Assembly: GCA_017614995.1 (NCBI GenBank)
Contig: JAGAAX010000050.1
Location: forward strand, 1-64,000
From: Spirochaetaceae bacterium
GTDB taxonomy: Bacteria; Spirochaetota; Spirochaetia; Treponematales; Treponemataceae
Length of the DNA stretch: 64,000 bases
Direction: 5' to 3'
Made by a program: the position numbers and the translations under genes. Shown here piece after piece: positions 31,702-41,528 of this stretch. Positions within the stretch are counted from its first letter, which is position 1. Each line of letters starts with the position of its first letter. Under the pieces are notes generated by a model that did not search any database, had not been told where the DNA came from, and worked only from the letters and a program-made list of their open reading frames with translations.

Positions 31702-32100
31702 ATGAGCGTTTCAGATCCGATTGCAGATATGCTGACAAAGGTAAGAAATGCGGCTCAGGCCGGACACGAAAGTGTTGACATTTCTACTTCAAAATTAAAG
31801 CTGGAAATTGTTAAGATCTTGAAGAACGAAGGTTATATCAAGAACTTCAAAAAAGTTACCCAGGACGGTTTGAACATTATCCGTGTTTCTTTGAAATATG
31901 ATGATGAAAACAAATCAGTTATTCATGGCATTCAGAAGATTTCTACTCCTGGCCGCCGTGTATATTCTGGCTACAAAGATATGCCGCGTGTTTTCAATGG
32001 CTATGGTACCGTTATCGTTTCAACATCTATCGGTGTAACAACCGGTAAAAAAGCTGTTGAAAAGCTCGTTGGCGGTGAATTGCTCTGTAAAGTTTGGTAA
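31702..32100 (+). CDS. rpsH: 30S ribosomal protein S8
   Basis: 132 residues with [16 protein letters not shown] and the C-terminal [17 protein letters not shown]. In E. coli S8 represses the spc operon by binding near the rplE start; not tested here. AGGAG site. Confidence 0.98.
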   Translation: MSVSDPIADMLTKVRNAAQAGHESVDISTSKLKLEIVKILKNEGYIKNFKKVTQDGLNIIRVSLKYDDENKSVIHGIQKISTPGRRVYSGYKDMPRVFNGYGTVIVSTSIGVTTGKKAVEKLVGGELLCKVW

Positions 32101-32111
32101 TAGGAGGAAGT

Positions 32112-32648
32112 ATGTCAAGACTTGGTAAACTTCCGGTGTCTATTCCAGCGGGAGTAAAAATTAGCGTTAATGACAATGTTGTTACTGTTGAAGGGCCGAA
32201 AGGAAAACTTTCTCAGAAATTTGACAACGTTGATATTAAGGTTTCAGGTTCAGACATAGAAGTTACCCGCAAGGATGACTCACGTGCTGCAAGAGCTGCA
32301 CATGGTTTGTACCGCAACCTTATTAAGAATATGGTTACCGGTGTTTCAACAGGTTTCACAAAATCATTGATTATTAATGGTGTTGGTTATCGTGCTGAAG
32401 TACAGGGAAAAACGATTGTAATGAATCTTGGTTTTTCTACAGATTTTATTGCACTCATTCCGGAAGGTCTTACTGTTACTGCTGATGCTCAGGGAAAAGT
32501 TACAATTACCGGCGTTGACAAACAGTTAGTTGGTGAATTTGCTGCTGAGATTCGTAGTCTGCGCAAGCCTGAACCTTACAAAGGAAAGGGTATCCGCTAT
32601 GAGAACGAATACATCAGAAGAAAAGTCGGTAAATCCGGCGTTAAATAA
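32112..32648 (+). CDS. rplF: 50S ribosomal protein L6
   Basis: 178 residues from the ATG at 32112, after TAGGAGG. It has [16 protein letters not shown] and the C-terminal signature [19 protein letters not shown]. It lies near the factor-binding site. Confidence 0.98.
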   Translation: MSRLGKLPVSIPAGVKISVNDNVVTVEGPKGKLSQKFDNVDIKVSGSDIEVTRKDDSRAARAAHGLYRNLIKNMVTGVSTGFTKSLIINGVGYRAEVQGKTIVMNLGFSTDFIALIPEGLTVTADAQGKVTITGVDKQLVGEFAAEIRSLRKPEPYKGKGIRYENEYIRRKVGKSGVK

Positions 32649-32660
32649 GGGTAATGCGAT

Positions 32661-33023
32661 ATGTTTAAGAAACTTAATGATAAAGATAGAAAACGCCTTA
32701 AGAGAAAGATTCATATCCGCAAGAACCTTCGCGGTACAGCAGCCCGTCCAAGAATGACCGTTACACGCAGCAATGCGAATTTGTATGTTCAGGTTATTGA
32801 TGACGACACTGGAAAAACATTGGCTTCTATTTCAACTCTTGAAAAAGAATTTGCATCACTTAAGCCTAACACTGAAGGTGCTGCAAAACTCGGTGAAGCT
32901 ATGGGTGCTCGCTTAAAGGAAAAGAAAATTACAACAGTAGTTTTCGACAGAAATGGCTATCTCTACCATGGTGTAGTAAAAGCTCTTGCTGACGGAACCC
33001 GTGCAGCCGGTATTGTATTTTAG
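32661..33023 (+). CDS. rplR: 50S ribosomal protein L18
   Basis: 120 residues with [24 protein letters not shown] and the C-terminal [25 protein letters not shown]. It binds 5S rRNA with L5. The ribosome site is weak (AAGGG), so coupling to rplF translation is likely. Confidence 0.98.
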   Translation: MFKKLNDKDRKRLKRKIHIRKNLRGTAARPRMTVTRSNANLYVQVIDDDTGKTLASISTLEKEFASLKPNTEGAAKLGEAMGARLKEKKITTVVFDRNGYLYHGVVKALADGTRAAGIVF

Positions 33024-33032
33024 GAGTTGGCT

Positions 33033-33545
33033 ATGGAACACCAGAAAAATTATGATAAAGACCAGCCAAAGGAATTCATTGAAAAGCTTGTAAAGCTTAA
33101 CCGTACTTCAAAAACTGTAAAAGGTGGACGAAGAATGTCTTTCTCTGCTCTTACTGTAGTAGGCGACCAGAAAGGACGTGTTGGTTATGGTTTCGGCAAG
33201 GCTAACGATGTTTCTGAAGCTATTAGAAAGAGTATCGATAAAGCCAAGAAGAATTTGGTAACTGTTCCTCTTAAAAACGGAACAATTCCACATGATATTC
33301 AGGCTGAATACAAGAGCTCGTCAGTGCTTCTTAGACCGGCTTGTTCTGGTACTGGTATTATTGCCGGTGGTGCAGTTCGTGCTGTTATGGAAGCTGTAGG
33401 TGTTACAGATGTTTTGTCTAAATCACTTGGATCAAACTCTTCTGTAAACGTAGTACGTGCAACTTTTGAAGCAATCAATTCTTTGATGGATGCTAAAGTA
33501 GTTGCTAAAAACAGAGGCAAATCTCTGGAAGATTTGTGGGGTTAA
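33033..33545 (+). CDS. rpsE: 30S ribosomal protein S5
   Basis: 170 residues from the ATG at 33033 (AGGAG six bases before). It has KTVKGGRRMSFSALTVVGDQKGRVG and ACSGTGIIAGGAVRAVMEAVGV. It takes part in translational fidelity. Confidence 0.98.
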   Translation: MEHQKNYDKDQPKEFIEKLVKLNRTSKTVKGGRRMSFSALTVVGDQKGRVGYGFGKANDVSEAIRKSIDKAKKNLVTVPLKNGTIPHDIQAEYKSSSVLLRPACSGTGIIAGGAVRAVMEAVGVTDVLSKSLGSNSSVNVVRATFEAINSLMDAKVVAKNRGKSLEDLWG

Positions 33546-33547
33546 TC

Positions 33548-33739
33548 ATGGCAAAGACAAAAAAGCTTAAGATTACACTTGTAAGAAGTGCCATCTCACA
33601 GAAACCTGCTGTTGTAGCAACTGTAAAAAGTCTCGGCTTAAGAAAAATTAATTCATCAGTTGAGCAAAATGCTACTCCGGATATTCTTGGAAAAATTAGA
33701 GCAGTTTCTCATCTTGTTGAAGTAGAGGAGATGAAATAA
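33548..33739 (+). CDS. rpmD: 50S ribosomal protein L30
   Basis: 63 residues from the ATG at 33548, two bases after rpsE, with KKLKITLVRSAISQKP and SLGLRKINSSVEQ. Its stop shares a base with the rplO start (TAATG). Confidence 0.96.
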   Translation: MAKTKKLKITLVRSAISQKPAVVATVKSLGLRKINSSVEQNATPDILGKIRAVSHLVEVEEMK

Positions 33740-34191
33740 TGTCTGATTTCAATCTGAGCGCACCTGTAGGCGCAAACAAGAAGAAGCGGATTGTTGGTCG
33801 CGGTTCATCTTCTGGTCGCGGTACAACTGCTGGAAAAGGAAACAAGGGTCAGCAGTCTCGTTCTGGCGGCAAAGTATACGTTGGTTTTGAAGGCGGTCAG
33901 ATGCCTCTTTACCGCCGTATTGCACAGCGTGGTTTCTCTAACTACTGGTTCAAGAAAGAATATGCAATATTCAATCTTTCACAGCTTGAAGCAAAATATG
34001 CTGACGGCGAAACAGTAGATAAAGAATCATTAATAAAGAAAGGTTTGCTTAGCAAAGCAAATGTGTTGGTAAAAGTTCTTGGTGATGGAGATTTGACCAA
34101 AAAACTTACTGTTGCTGTAGACAAGGTTTCTGCTTCTGCAAAGGAGAAAATCGAAAAACTCGGCGGAACAGTATCTGTTACTAACGAATAA
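33739..34191 (+). CDS. rplO: 50S ribosomal protein L15
   Basis: 150 residues with the Gly/Arg-rich N-terminus KKKRIVGRGSSSGRGTTAGKG and GGQMPLYRRIAQRGFSN. A late assembly protein of the 50S subunit. It starts inside the rpmD stop. Confidence 0.97.
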   Translation: MSDFNLSAPVGANKKKRIVGRGSSSGRGTTAGKGNKGQQSRSGGKVYVGFEGGQMPLYRRIAQRGFSNYWFKKEYAIFNLSQLEAKYADGETVDKESLIKKGLLSKANVLVKVLGDGDLTKKLTVAVDKVSASAKEKIEKLGGTVSVTNE

Positions 34192-34208
34192 ACGGAGCAA
34201 GTGGAAAA

Positions 34209-35528
34209 ATGGCAAACAATCCAATAGTTAATATGCTAAAGGTTAAAGAACTGCGCGAGCGCATTTTCTTTACCTTCGTCATGCTTGCAGTTTTCCGCTT
34301 GGGAAGTGTTCTCACTATTCCGGGAATCAGTGCCCAGGCTTTAACTGCTTACTTTAAGTCACTTACTCATGGCAATGCGTTTGTTGATTACATGGACTTT
34401 TTCGCAGGCGGTGCCTTCTCGAATTTCTCTGTGTTTATGCTTGGTGTTATGCCTTATATTTCTACTCAGATTATCATGCAGCTTGCATTGATAATCCTGC
34501 CGTCACTCAAGAAGATTGTTCAAGATGACGGCGGACAGAAGAAATTTAATGCCTGGACAAGATTTGGTACAGTTATTGTATGTTTGATCCAGTCAGGAAT
34601 TGTTGTTGCTTATGCTTCTAGCATTCCGGGCGCAATCATCATTAATAACCGTATTATGTTTACTGCAATTGTTCTGATTACTGTTACAACAGGTTCAATG
34701 ATTACTGTTTGGATGGGCGACCAGATTACTGCACGTGGTATCGGTAACGGAATCTCAATGTTGATTTTCGCCGGTATCGTTGCACGCTGGCCTTCTGCCG
34801 TTTGGGAACTTATCCGTTTGGTAAGAAACGGTGATATTAACCTTGTATTTGTAGTAATCGTTTTAGGTATGTTTATAGCCATAATCGGCTTAGTAATTAT
34901 GGAACAGCAGGGAGAGCGCAAAATACCTATTCACTACGCTAAACGTGTTGTAGGACGCAAAATGTATGGCGGTCAGAGCACATACATTCCGTTCAAAATC
35001 AATCCGTCTGGTGTTATTCCGGTAATTTTTGCTTCAACATTCCTGACTTTCCCGTTACAGATTATTAACGGTCTTGCAGCATCAAACCGTTTCTTGAACA
35101 AAGTTGCTGCATTCCTTAATCCGGCCGGTTTGTGGTATAACGTTATACTGATTTTGTTAATTGTTTTCTTTGCTTACTTCTACACTCAGGTAACACTGAA
35201 CCCCACTGAAATAGCAAAGCAGATTCGGGAAAACGGCGGCTCGATTCCTGGAATCAGAACAGACAAAACAGAAGAATATATGCAGAAGGTATTGAACAGA
35301 CTTATTCTGCCAGGTTCTTTGTATCTTGCTGTAATTGCAGTTATTCCAACTGTAATTCAGAATGCGTTCCATTTCCCGCAGTCAATTTCAATGCTTATGG
35401 GCGGTACATCTTTGTTGATTGTCGTCGGCGTTGACTTGGATACAATGAGTCAGGTTGAAGCCTTGCTGAAAATGCATCACCATGATGGATTAGTAAAAAA
35501 AGGCAAGTTAAGATCAAGAAATCTGTAG
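34209..35528 (+). CDS. secY: Protein translocase subunit SecY
   Basis: 439 residues with ten predicted membrane spans. Conserved pieces are LGVMPYISTQIIMQL, GMFIAIIGLVIMEQQGERKIPIHYAK, and KINPSGVIPVIFAST. It forms the protein-conducting channel with SecE (encoded at 11120). adk and map, which often follow secY, are missing. Confidence 0.98.
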   Translation: MANNPIVNMLKVKELRERIFFTFVMLAVFRLGSVLTIPGISAQALTAYFKSLTHGNAFVDYMDFFAGGAFSNFSVFMLGVMPYISTQIIMQLALIILPSLKKIVQDDGGQKKFNAWTRFGTVIVCLIQSGIVVAYASSIPGAIIINNRIMFTAIVLITVTTGSMITVWMGDQITARGIGNGISMLIFAGIVARWPSAVWELIRLVRNGDINLVFVVIVLGMFIAIIGLVIMEQQGERKIPIHYAKRVVGRKMYGGQSTYIPFKINPSGVIPVIFASTFLTFPLQIINGLAASNRFLNKVAAFLNPAGLWYNVILILLIVFFAYFYTQVTLNPTEIAKQIRENGGSIPGIRTDKTEEYMQKVLNRLILPGSLYLAVIAVIPTVIQNAFHFPQSISMLMGGTSLLIVVGVDLDTMSQVEALLKMHHHDGLVKKGKLRSRNL

Positions 35529-35532
35529 TTTT

Positions 35533-35619
35533 TTAATCTAACCTGTAGATTAAGTTTGGAATTTAGTGTTTAATACAAAGATGCCGGTGCTGCCATTGAG
35601 GCGTGTGAATCCGGCATCT
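35533..35619 (+). promoter_or_regulatory. Two hairpins in the secY-rpmJ gap
   Basis: TTAATCTA/TAGATTAA around ACCTG (35533-35553), then AGATGCCGG/CCGGCATCT enclosing 23 bases (35579-35619), in the 119-base gap before rpmJ-rpsM. It could be a leader for the alpha-operon part, which S4 controls in other bacteria, or a partial terminator. Inferred only from position and pairing. Confidence 0.45.
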
Positions 35620-35647
35620 CTTTGACACAAAATCCAAGGGGGATTTT

Positions 35648-35761
35648 ATGAAAGTACGAACCAGCGTAAAGCCCATCTGTGATAAGTGCAAGGTTATCAA
35701 GAGAAACGGCATTGTCCGCATTATCTGTAGTAATCCAAAACACAAGCAGCGCCAGGGCTGA
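35648..35761 (+). CDS. rpmJ: 50S ribosomal protein L36, zinc type
   Basis: 37 residues beginning [19 protein letters not shown], with C11, C14, C27 and H32 as zinc ligands. GGGGGA site. infA, its usual upstream neighbour, is not here. Confidence 0.97.
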   Translation: MKVRTSVKPICDKCKVIKRNGIVRIICSNPKHKQRQG

Positions 35762-35773
35762 GGAGTAAATTAG

Positions 35774-36139
35774 ATGGCTCGAATTGCGGGAGTTGACCTC
35801 CCAAATAAACATGTAAATGTTTCGTTGACCTATATTTACGGTATTGGACGTTCATCAGCAGAGACTATTTGCAAAAGAGCAAAAGTTGACCCGAACAAAA
35901 TGATGAACGATTTGTCTTTAGATGAAGTTAACGAACTTCGCAAACTGATTGAATCAGAATACAAGGTTGAAGGACGTCTCCGTTCTGAAATCGGTTTGAA
36001 CATCAAGCGTTTGATGGATATCGGTAGCTATCGTGGTCTTCGTCATAGAAAAGGTTTGCCAGTTCGCGGTCAGCGGACTCGTACAAATTCTCGTACACGC
36101 AAGGGTAAGAAAAAGACCGTTGCTGCAAAGAAGAAGTAA
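35774..36139 (+). CDS. rpsM: 30S ribosomal protein S13
   Basis: 121 residues with [24 protein letters not shown] and [22 protein letters not shown]. It bridges the 30S head and the 50S subunit. It follows rpmJ by 12 bases with GAGGAG. Confidence 0.98.
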   Translation: MARIAGVDLPNKHVNVSLTYIYGIGRSSAETICKRAKVDPNKMMNDLSLDEVNELRKLIESEYKVEGRLRSEIGLNIKRLMDIGSYRGLRHRKGLPVRGQRTRTNSRTRKGKKKTVAAKKK

Positions 36140-36161
36140 TAGCTAACCGGAGGTAGATCAA

Positions 36162-36542
36162 GTGGCAACCGTAAAAAAACGAAAAGAGAAAAAGAGCGTT
36201 TATGAAGGTAATGTGTACATTCAGGCAACGTTCAACAATACAATCGTAACAATCACTGACTTGAACGGAAATGCACTTTCTTGGGCATCTTCTGGCGGAC
36301 TTGGTTTCCGTGGTGCTAAAAAATCAACACCTTTCGCAGCTCAGTCTGTTGCAGAAACAGCTGTACAGAAAGCAGCTAGTTATGGTTTGCGTGAAGTACA
36401 TGTGTTCGTAAAAGGACCAGGCGTTGGTCGTGAATCTGCTGTCCGCTCTTTGGGAGCATTGGGATTAAAAGTTAAATCTATCAGCGATATAACTCCTATT
36501 CCACACAATGGCTGTAGACCAAGAAAAACACGCCGCATGTAA
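36162..36542 (+). CDS. rpsK: 30S ribosomal protein S11
   Basis: 126 residues, GTG start after a CGGAGG site. It has [34 protein letters not shown], and [17 protein letters not shown]. It shapes the mRNA exit region with S7. Confidence 0.98.
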   Translation: MATVKKRKEKKSVYEGNVYIQATFNNTIVTITDLNGNALSWASSGGLGFRGAKKSTPFAAQSVAETAVQKAASYGLREVHVFVKGPGVGRESAVRSLGALGLKVKSISDITPIPHNGCRPRKTRRM

Positions 36543-36560
36543 TCAAGGAGAACGTGAATA

Positions 36561-37154
36561 ATGGGAAAAAGCACACAACCGTTATTAAAACGCTGTAAAG
36601 CCTTGGGAATTAATCCAATTGTAATGGGTTACGGAAAGGTTTCTAAAAGAAACCAGAAAGAAACCCGCAGAAAGATTTCTGAATATGGCCTTCAGCTTAA
36701 AGAAAAACAGAAAGTAAAATTCATTTACGGCATCATGGAAAAACAGTTCCACCGCTATTATGTTATGGCAACTAAAAAACATGGTGTTGCAGGTGAAATG
36801 CTTCTTCAGCTTTTGGAGAGCCGTATCGACAATGTAATCTTCAGAATGGGTTTCTCTAAGACCCGTGATGAAGCACGTCAGATGGTAAGCCATGGACACA
36901 TTCTTGTTAATGGCAAGAAAGTTGATATTCCGTCATACCTTGTAAAAGTAGGCGATGTAATTTCTATCAAGGAAAAGAGCAAATCTTTGTCAGGAATTAA
37001 ACTGATCCTTGCTAAGAATGGTGACAGAGCTGTTCCAGGTTGGCTTGAAGTTGATAGAGATAACTATACCGGCAAAGTAGTTGCTTTGGCTACAAAAGCT
37101 GATATCGATTATTCTGTACAAGAAAACCTCATTGTTGAGTTTTACTCTAGATAA
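36561..37154 (+). CDS. rpsD: 30S ribosomal protein S4
   Basis: 197 residues with LESRIDNVIFRMGFSKTRDEARQMVSHGHILVNGKKVDIPSYLV, the S4 RNA-binding domain. The N-terminal Cys cluster of zinc-type S4 is missing, so it is the zinc-free form. It initiates 30S assembly and may regulate the alpha operon. Confidence 0.97.
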   Translation: MGKSTQPLLKRCKALGINPIVMGYGKVSKRNQKETRRKISEYGLQLKEKQKVKFIYGIMEKQFHRYYVMATKKHGVAGEMLLQLLESRIDNVIFRMGFSKTRDEARQMVSHGHILVNGKKVDIPSYLVKVGDVISIKEKSKSLSGIKLILAKNGDRAVPGWLEVDRDNYTGKVVALATKADIDYSVQENLIVEFYSR

Positions 37155-37163
37155 GGAGCATAA

Positions 37164-38222
37164 ATGGCCCGCAAAAATCTGCTTAAAGGATTTAAGAAAC
37201 CTAAAGGCGTTACATTTGAACATATTGAATCAAATCCTGATTATGGAAAGTTCATTGCATACCCGTTTGAAACTGGTTTCGGATCAACCGTAGGTAACAC
37301 CCTGCGCAGAGTATTGTTATCATCAATTCAGGGCTATGCAATAACCTCTGTTCGTATTACATCATACGACGCTGATGGCGTTGCACATGTAATTTCGAGT
37401 GAGTTTGAAACCATACCGAATGTTGTTGAAGATACACTTGAGGTAATCAACAATCTTAAACAGCTTCGTGTACGGCTTCCTGCTGACGTTGAACAGGATA
37501 CTTTGGAATTTGAATTCAAAGGACCGGGAACTGTTGTAAGCGATATGCTTAACAAAGAAGGTGCTCTTGAAATTTTGAAGCCAAAGGATTTTACCCTTTT
37601 CACGATGATGGAAAATGCAAATCTGCTTTTCGAAATTCAGGTTGATTTGGGAAGAGGATATGTTCCTGCGGAAGTGAATGAGAATTACATCGACATCGTT
37701 GGAACTATTCCAATGGATGCAATTTTCACTCCGATTCCAAAAGTAAACTATTCAATTGAGCCTTGTCGTGTTGGACAGCGTAGCGATTACGATAAGCTGG
37801 TTATTGAAATTTGGACAGACGGTACTATTGCTCCAGATGATGCTTTGGCAGAAGCTGCAAAAATTGCGAAAGATCATTTCTCAGTTTTTGTAAACTTTAA
37901 TGATACAGAGCAGAGTCGCAATGATGAACTTGATGACGGCGACGACCGCATCAAACAATTGCTTAATACACCGGTAGAAGAACTCGAACTGTCTGTTCGT
38001 TCTTCTAATTGTCTGAAGAACGCAAATATTCGTACTATTGGCGAATTGACCCGCAAGACTGAAGATGATATTGCCAAAACACGTAACTTTGGTAAGAAGA
38101 GTCTTCTTGAGATTAAAGAGAAGTTGCTTGAATGGAACCTTAATCTCGGCATGACAGACTATTCACATCTTAAAAATGCGGTAAATTTACCAAAGCAGAA
38201 GGAAGAATCTGATGAATCATAA
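37164..38222 (+). CDS. rpoA: DNA-directed RNA polymerase subunit alpha
   Basis: 352 residues. The N-terminal dimer domain has [23 protein letters not shown], and the C-terminal domain has [23 protein letters not shown], which binds UP elements and activators. It overlaps rplQ by 11 bases. Confidence 0.98.
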   Translation: MARKNLLKGFKKPKGVTFEHIESNPDYGKFIAYPFETGFGSTVGNTLRRVLLSSIQGYAITSVRITSYDADGVAHVISSEFETIPNVVEDTLEVINNLKQLRVRLPADVEQDTLEFEFKGPGTVVSDMLNKEGALEILKPKDFTLFTMMENANLLFEIQVDLGRGYVPAEVNENYIDIVGTIPMDAIFTPIPKVNYSIEPCRVGQRSDYDKLVIEIWTDGTIAPDDALAEAAKIAKDHFSVFVNFNDTEQSRNDELDDGDDRIKQLLNTPVEELELSVRSSNCLKNANIRTIGELTRKTEDDIAKTRNFGKKSLLEIKEKLLEWNLNLGMTDYSHLKNAVNLPKQKEESDES

Positions 38223-38724
38223 AAACGGTTTTAATCCGCTTTCACGGACTACGGCTCATCGCCGTGCAATGTCTCGGAATATGGTGACTTCACTTTTCAG
38301 ATATGAACGCATTACCACTACAAAGGCAAAAGCTCTTGAAGTGCGCAAGGCAGCTGAAAAATTAATTACACGCAGTAAGGTTGATTCTGTTCACAACCGC
38401 CGTCAGGCTGCGCGCTATATCCAGGACGATATCGTTTTGGCAAAATTGTTCAATGAAATTGGACCAAGAATGAAAGATCGTGCAGGTGGTTACACCCGCA
38501 TTCTTAAACTCGGTTTTCGCCAGGGCGATGCTGCTGATATGGTTATTCTTGAATTGGTTGACTACAAACTTGATGTAGAAGGCAAAAAAGAAAAGAAAGA
38601 ATCAAAACCAGCAAAGAAAGACGCTGAAAAGGCTGAGGCTAAAAAGCCAGCTGAAAAAGGCAAGAAAAAGGCTTCTGCAAAAAAAGCAGATGCAGAACCC
38701 GCATCGTCAAAGAGCGATGAATAA
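38212..38724 (+). CDS. rplQ: 50S ribosomal protein L17 with charged C-terminal tail
   Basis: 170 residues. The L17 fold ([22 protein letters not shown]...) ends near residue 122. The last ~45 residues are a low-complexity K/E/A/S tail seen in some species. It starts inside rpoA. Confidence 0.97.
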   Translation: MNHKNGFNPLSRTTAHRRAMSRNMVTSLFRYERITTTKAKALEVRKAAEKLITRSKVDSVHNRRQAARYIQDDIVLAKLFNEIGPRMKDRAGGYTRILKLGFRQGDAADMVILELVDYKLDVEGKKEKKESKPAKKDAEKAEAKKPAEKGKKKASAKKADAEPASSKSDE

Positions 38725-38744
38725 TTTAGTATAGGAGAAAAACT

Positions 38745-38921
38745 ATGTCAAAATCTCATCGCGGAAAAGGTCTTCTTGACAAGCCAGCACATGGTCGCGG
38801 TACTTGCGCACGTTGCAAGAAAGACGGAATCAAAGTTCTTTATGAACAGGAAATTGATGGAACAAAAGCTCAGATTTGCAAATACTGCAAAGCTGCCATC
38901 AAAAACGGAAAATCTGTCTGA
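38745..38921 (+). CDS. Small zinc-ribbon protein of unknown function
   Basis: 58 residues: basic N-terminus (SKSHRGKGLLDKPAHGRG), then CARC and CKYC pairs ~24 residues apart with a short hairpin between, ending in KNGKSV. The ATG follows AGGAG by 7 bases. It lies 20 bases after rplQ and before the operon terminator, so it is co-transcribed with ribosomal genes. The basic charge and zinc ribbon suggest RNA or ribosome binding. I do not recognise a named family. Confidence 0.8.
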   Translation: MSKSHRGKGLLDKPAHGRGTCARCKKDGIKVLYEQEIDGTKAQICKYCKAAIKNGKSV

Positions 38922-38952
38922 TAACTAAGCATGTTTCTACAAATGCAAAAAG

Positions 38953-38989
38953 AAAGCTGTCCTGTATAGAGGGCAGCTTTTTCTTTTTT
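38953..38989 (+). terminator. Terminator of the ribosomal gene series
   Basis: AAAGCTGTCC/GGGCAGCTTT forms a 10-bp stem (one G-T) with an 8-base loop, followed by TTCTTTTTT. It lies 31 bases after the zinc-ribbon gene. Confidence 0.85.
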
Positions 38990-39060
38990 AAAGACTGAAA
39001 TGTGATAGGCTGTGCGCGGTTTCCGCTAGTGTAGCGCGGGTATAGTTTCCGGCAAAATAA

Positions 39061-39090
39061 AAGGCTTAACACTAAAAAGTGCTAAGCCTT
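39061..39090 (-). terminator. Terminator of the cyclic-nucleotide-domain gene
   Basis: AAGGCTTAACAC and GTGCTAAGCCTT pair with one mismatch around TAAAAA. A-rich sequence on its left gives a U-rich tail for the minus strand, and the T run on its right may serve the plus strand too. Confidence 0.65.
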
Positions 39091-39115
39091 CTTTTTGGAA
39101 AAACCTGTTTCAGTT

Positions 39116-40384
39116 TTATGCAGAACGGATGTTCTTTCTCTGTTCTACAAGACGCTGAATTTCGTTGATGTTCTTAACTATGATGTAGTTTTCCATAACT
39201 TCGATGCGGCGCTTTTCAACATAACGGTTGATTTCATCGCGGGTTTCGTCCAAAGACAAGCCTGCCCAGTGCGAAATGTCCTGAATTGTAACATCGAAGC
39301 GTCTTGTTGGACTTGATGTCGGCATAACCTGCGGCTGTGTTTCATCAAGCATAAGGAATACATCGCCGATACGTGCTGTTGTATCAGAAATTACGAGAAT
39401 TCTTAATCTGCGTTTCTGCTCGTTAATGCGGCGGCAGAACATTTTCAAAAGAATCAGAGCAATTGCTGGGTTATTTGCAATCAAAAGCTCAAAGTTAGCT
39501 TTATTGAATTCAAGAACTTCTACAGTGTTTACTGCAACACAAGTTGCTGAACGCGGTGTGTTTTCAAGAATTGCCATTTCGCCCAAGAATTCAGATGGTC
39601 CAAGAATGTCGATGTTCTTGTTGATTCCGTTCATTGCCTTAGAAAGCTGAACGCGGCCAGATTTAACTAAATAGAAGCAGTCGCCCGGTTCAAATTCTGC
39701 GATAAGAACTTCACCCGGCTTGTATGTTTTTGCAAAGCGGCTGAATGCAGGCAGAGAAAACTGTTTCATTGTTGAATTCTCGCCAGCAGCAGCAGCGTCT
39801 TCTTCTGTTGTGTCTTCAATTGTATGCTTTTTGCCAGGGCGGTTCATTTCAATTTCGTTTTTGCGCTTAGCATCTGCCATGTATTTGGCAATTTCCATTT
39901 TGTGAGTAGTGTTTGGAAATTTTGTAAGATAGCGTTTGCACAAATCGAAAGTTGTAACATAGTTTTCGTCATCATAAAAACTTTTAACAACGTCAAGAAT
40001 TCCGTCGTCTATGCTTTCTTCTGCACTATTAAGAATTGATTTAATTTTATGATGTATTGTTCTAAGCTGACCAGAGAAAACCTGAAGCATCTTCATAATG
40101 ATGGCTTTATTTCCGCTGAAAAGCTTCTCAAATTCAGGTACAGTCATAGCAACAGCTATGGAATCTGTCAAAACGCGAACAGTTTCCTCTCGTACAAAAT
40201 GTCCTAATGCAGATTTAACACCAAAAAATTCACCTTCACGAACCTGCTCGGCGACTTCTTTTCCGGTCTCGACATCTATAGAACTTAAAATCATTGTACC
40301 TTTTTGAAGAATAAAAATTCTGTCGTCTTTATCACCTTCGAAATATACAACAGAACCTTTTGAATATTGCATCACCTTTGGCAT
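39116..40384 (-). CDS. Regulator with two cyclic-nucleotide-binding domains
   Basis: 422 residues. The first cNMP domain is residues ~8-110 (GSVVYFEGDKDDRIFILQKG). A helical linker has a charged, Ala/Glu-rich piece (~170-205). The second cNMP domain is ~215-330 (KPGEVLIAEFEPGDCFYLVKSG; FLGEMAILENTPRSATCVA, a good phosphate-binding cassette). A C-terminal winged helix (~350-410) holds QDISHWAGLSLDETRDEINRY. It is Crp/Fnr-like but double, a form seen in treponemes. Ligand and targets are unknown. It is divergent from the PHP gene over 59 bases. Confidence 0.85.
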   Translation of the reverse strand: MPKVMQYSKGSVVYFEGDKDDRIFILQKGTMILSSIDVETGKEVAEQVREGEFFGVKSALGHFVREETVRVLTDSIAVAMTVPEFEKLFSGNKAIIMKMLQVFSGQLRTIHHKIKSILNSAEESIDDGILDVVKSFYDDENYVTTFDLCKRYLTKFPNTTHKMEIAKYMADAKRKNEIEMNRPGKKHTIEDTTEEDAAAAGENSTMKQFSLPAFSRFAKTYKPGEVLIAEFEPGDCFYLVKSGRVQLSKAMNGINKNIDILGPSEFLGEMAILENTPRSATCVAVNTVEVLEFNKANFELLIANNPAIALILLKMFCRRINEQKRRLRILVISDTTARIGDVFLMLDETQPQVMPTSSPTRRFDVTIQDISHWAGLSLDETRDEINRYVEKRRIEVMENYIIVKNINEIQRLVEQRKNIRSA

Positions 40385-40443
40385 TTATGTACATCCTTGA
40401 ATATATGATACCACATTTTTTCAATTTATGCTATTGTTTTTTT

Positions 40444-41298
40444 ATGGTAGATTTGCATACTCATTCTAATATATCGGACGGAATTCTAAATCCAATAGGC
40501 TTAATTTCTTATGCTGTAGAACAAAATTTGTCTGCTATTGCTTTGACTGACCATGATTCAACAGACGGAATAGATGCGGCTGCAAAACAGGCTGAATTAA
40601 AGGGAATCGATTTTATTCCAGGGGTTGAGCTTACAATTTCCTGGCCAACCGGCGAGTTTCATCTGCTCGGGCTTGGCATTAAGCGGGTTTCAGCGCGTCT
40701 TGCAGAAATAACTGAAATTTTGCAGAAAAACAGAATCGAAAGAAACAAACAGATAATTCTTAAAATGCAGGAAAATGGTTTTGATGTTTCTTATGAGGAG
40801 CTTGTAGCTTCGGTTGAGACCAAATGTATTGGACGGCCGCATTTTGCTGAATATCTGGTCAAAAAAAAGCTTGTAAGAAACCGTCAGGACGCTTTCAACA
40901 AATATATTGCGAAAGGCAGACCATATTACGTAGAGAAAACCGGCTGCAACCTTGATGAGGCGATTACGGCTATAGTTGAGAGCGGGGCAGTGCCGGTGCT
41001 TGCGCATCCATTATCGCTTTATGTTTCATGGGGAAAAATGCAGAATGTTCTTGAAGATCTTAAAGAGCGCGGCATTGTCGGCATAGAAGCCTTTCATCCG
41101 GGCGCAAGGCTTAATGACTGTCTGCGTCTTGAAGAATTAGGAAAAAAACTTGGATTCTGCATTACTGCCGGAAGCGACTATCATGGTGAAGCTGTAAGAA
41201 AAGACCGCCATCTAGGCTATACTGCCGGCGACAGAAAAATAGAAGACAGGTTTTATTACGAAGAACTAAAACCTCTTATAGATAACGCTGAAATTTAG
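40444..41298 (+). CDS. PHP-domain phosphoesterase
   Basis: 284 residues from MVDLHTHSNISDG. Metal-binding motifs are HTHS, DHDS, PGVELT, AHPLS, and GSDYHGE near the end, all typical of the PHP family (YciV/RNase AM or nucleotide 3',5'-bisphosphate phosphatases). No ribosome site is visible before the ATG at 40444, so a leaderless start is possible; the frame is open upstream to 40360 with an unlikely hydrophobic extension. Substrate not determined. Confidence 0.88.
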   Translation: MVDLHTHSNISDGILNPIGLISYAVEQNLSAIALTDHDSTDGIDAAAKQAELKGIDFIPGVELTISWPTGEFHLLGLGIKRVSARLAEITEILQKNRIERNKQIILKMQENGFDVSYEELVASVETKCIGRPHFAEYLVKKKLVRNRQDAFNKYIAKGRPYYVEKTGCNLDEAITAIVESGAVPVLAHPLSLYVSWGKMQNVLEDLKERGIVGIEAFHPGARLNDCLRLEELGKKLGFCITAGSDYHGEAVRKDRHLGYTAGDRKIEDRFYYEELKPLIDNAEI

Positions 41299-41369
41299 CC
41301 AACTCTCGGACTTGAACCGAGTACCTGCACGTTACGAGGGTGCTGCTCTACCGGGTGAGCTAAGTTGGC
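41297..41369 (-). tRNA. tRNA-Thr (CGT)
   Basis: 73 bases on the minus strand. Acceptor GCCAACT/AGTTGGC, D arm GCTC/GAGC, anticodon loop CTCGTAA (CGT), T arm CTCGG-TTCAAGT-CCGAG. The top pair of the anticodon stem is a C-C mismatch (stem GCACC/CGTGC). Its 3' end overlaps the stop codon of the PHP gene by two bases. Confidence 0.93.
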
Positions 41370-41528
41370 AAATATAGAGCTAATATAACAAAATAAGTAT
41401 GGTCGGTCAACTAAAGAAACGCTGACAAAGTCATAAATATTAACTTGAAATTTGCAGTTAAATTATTCAGTGTTTCCTTCGATTTGTCTTTTGAAGAATT
41501 TATCTTTATGTTATTATGTAATAACCAG

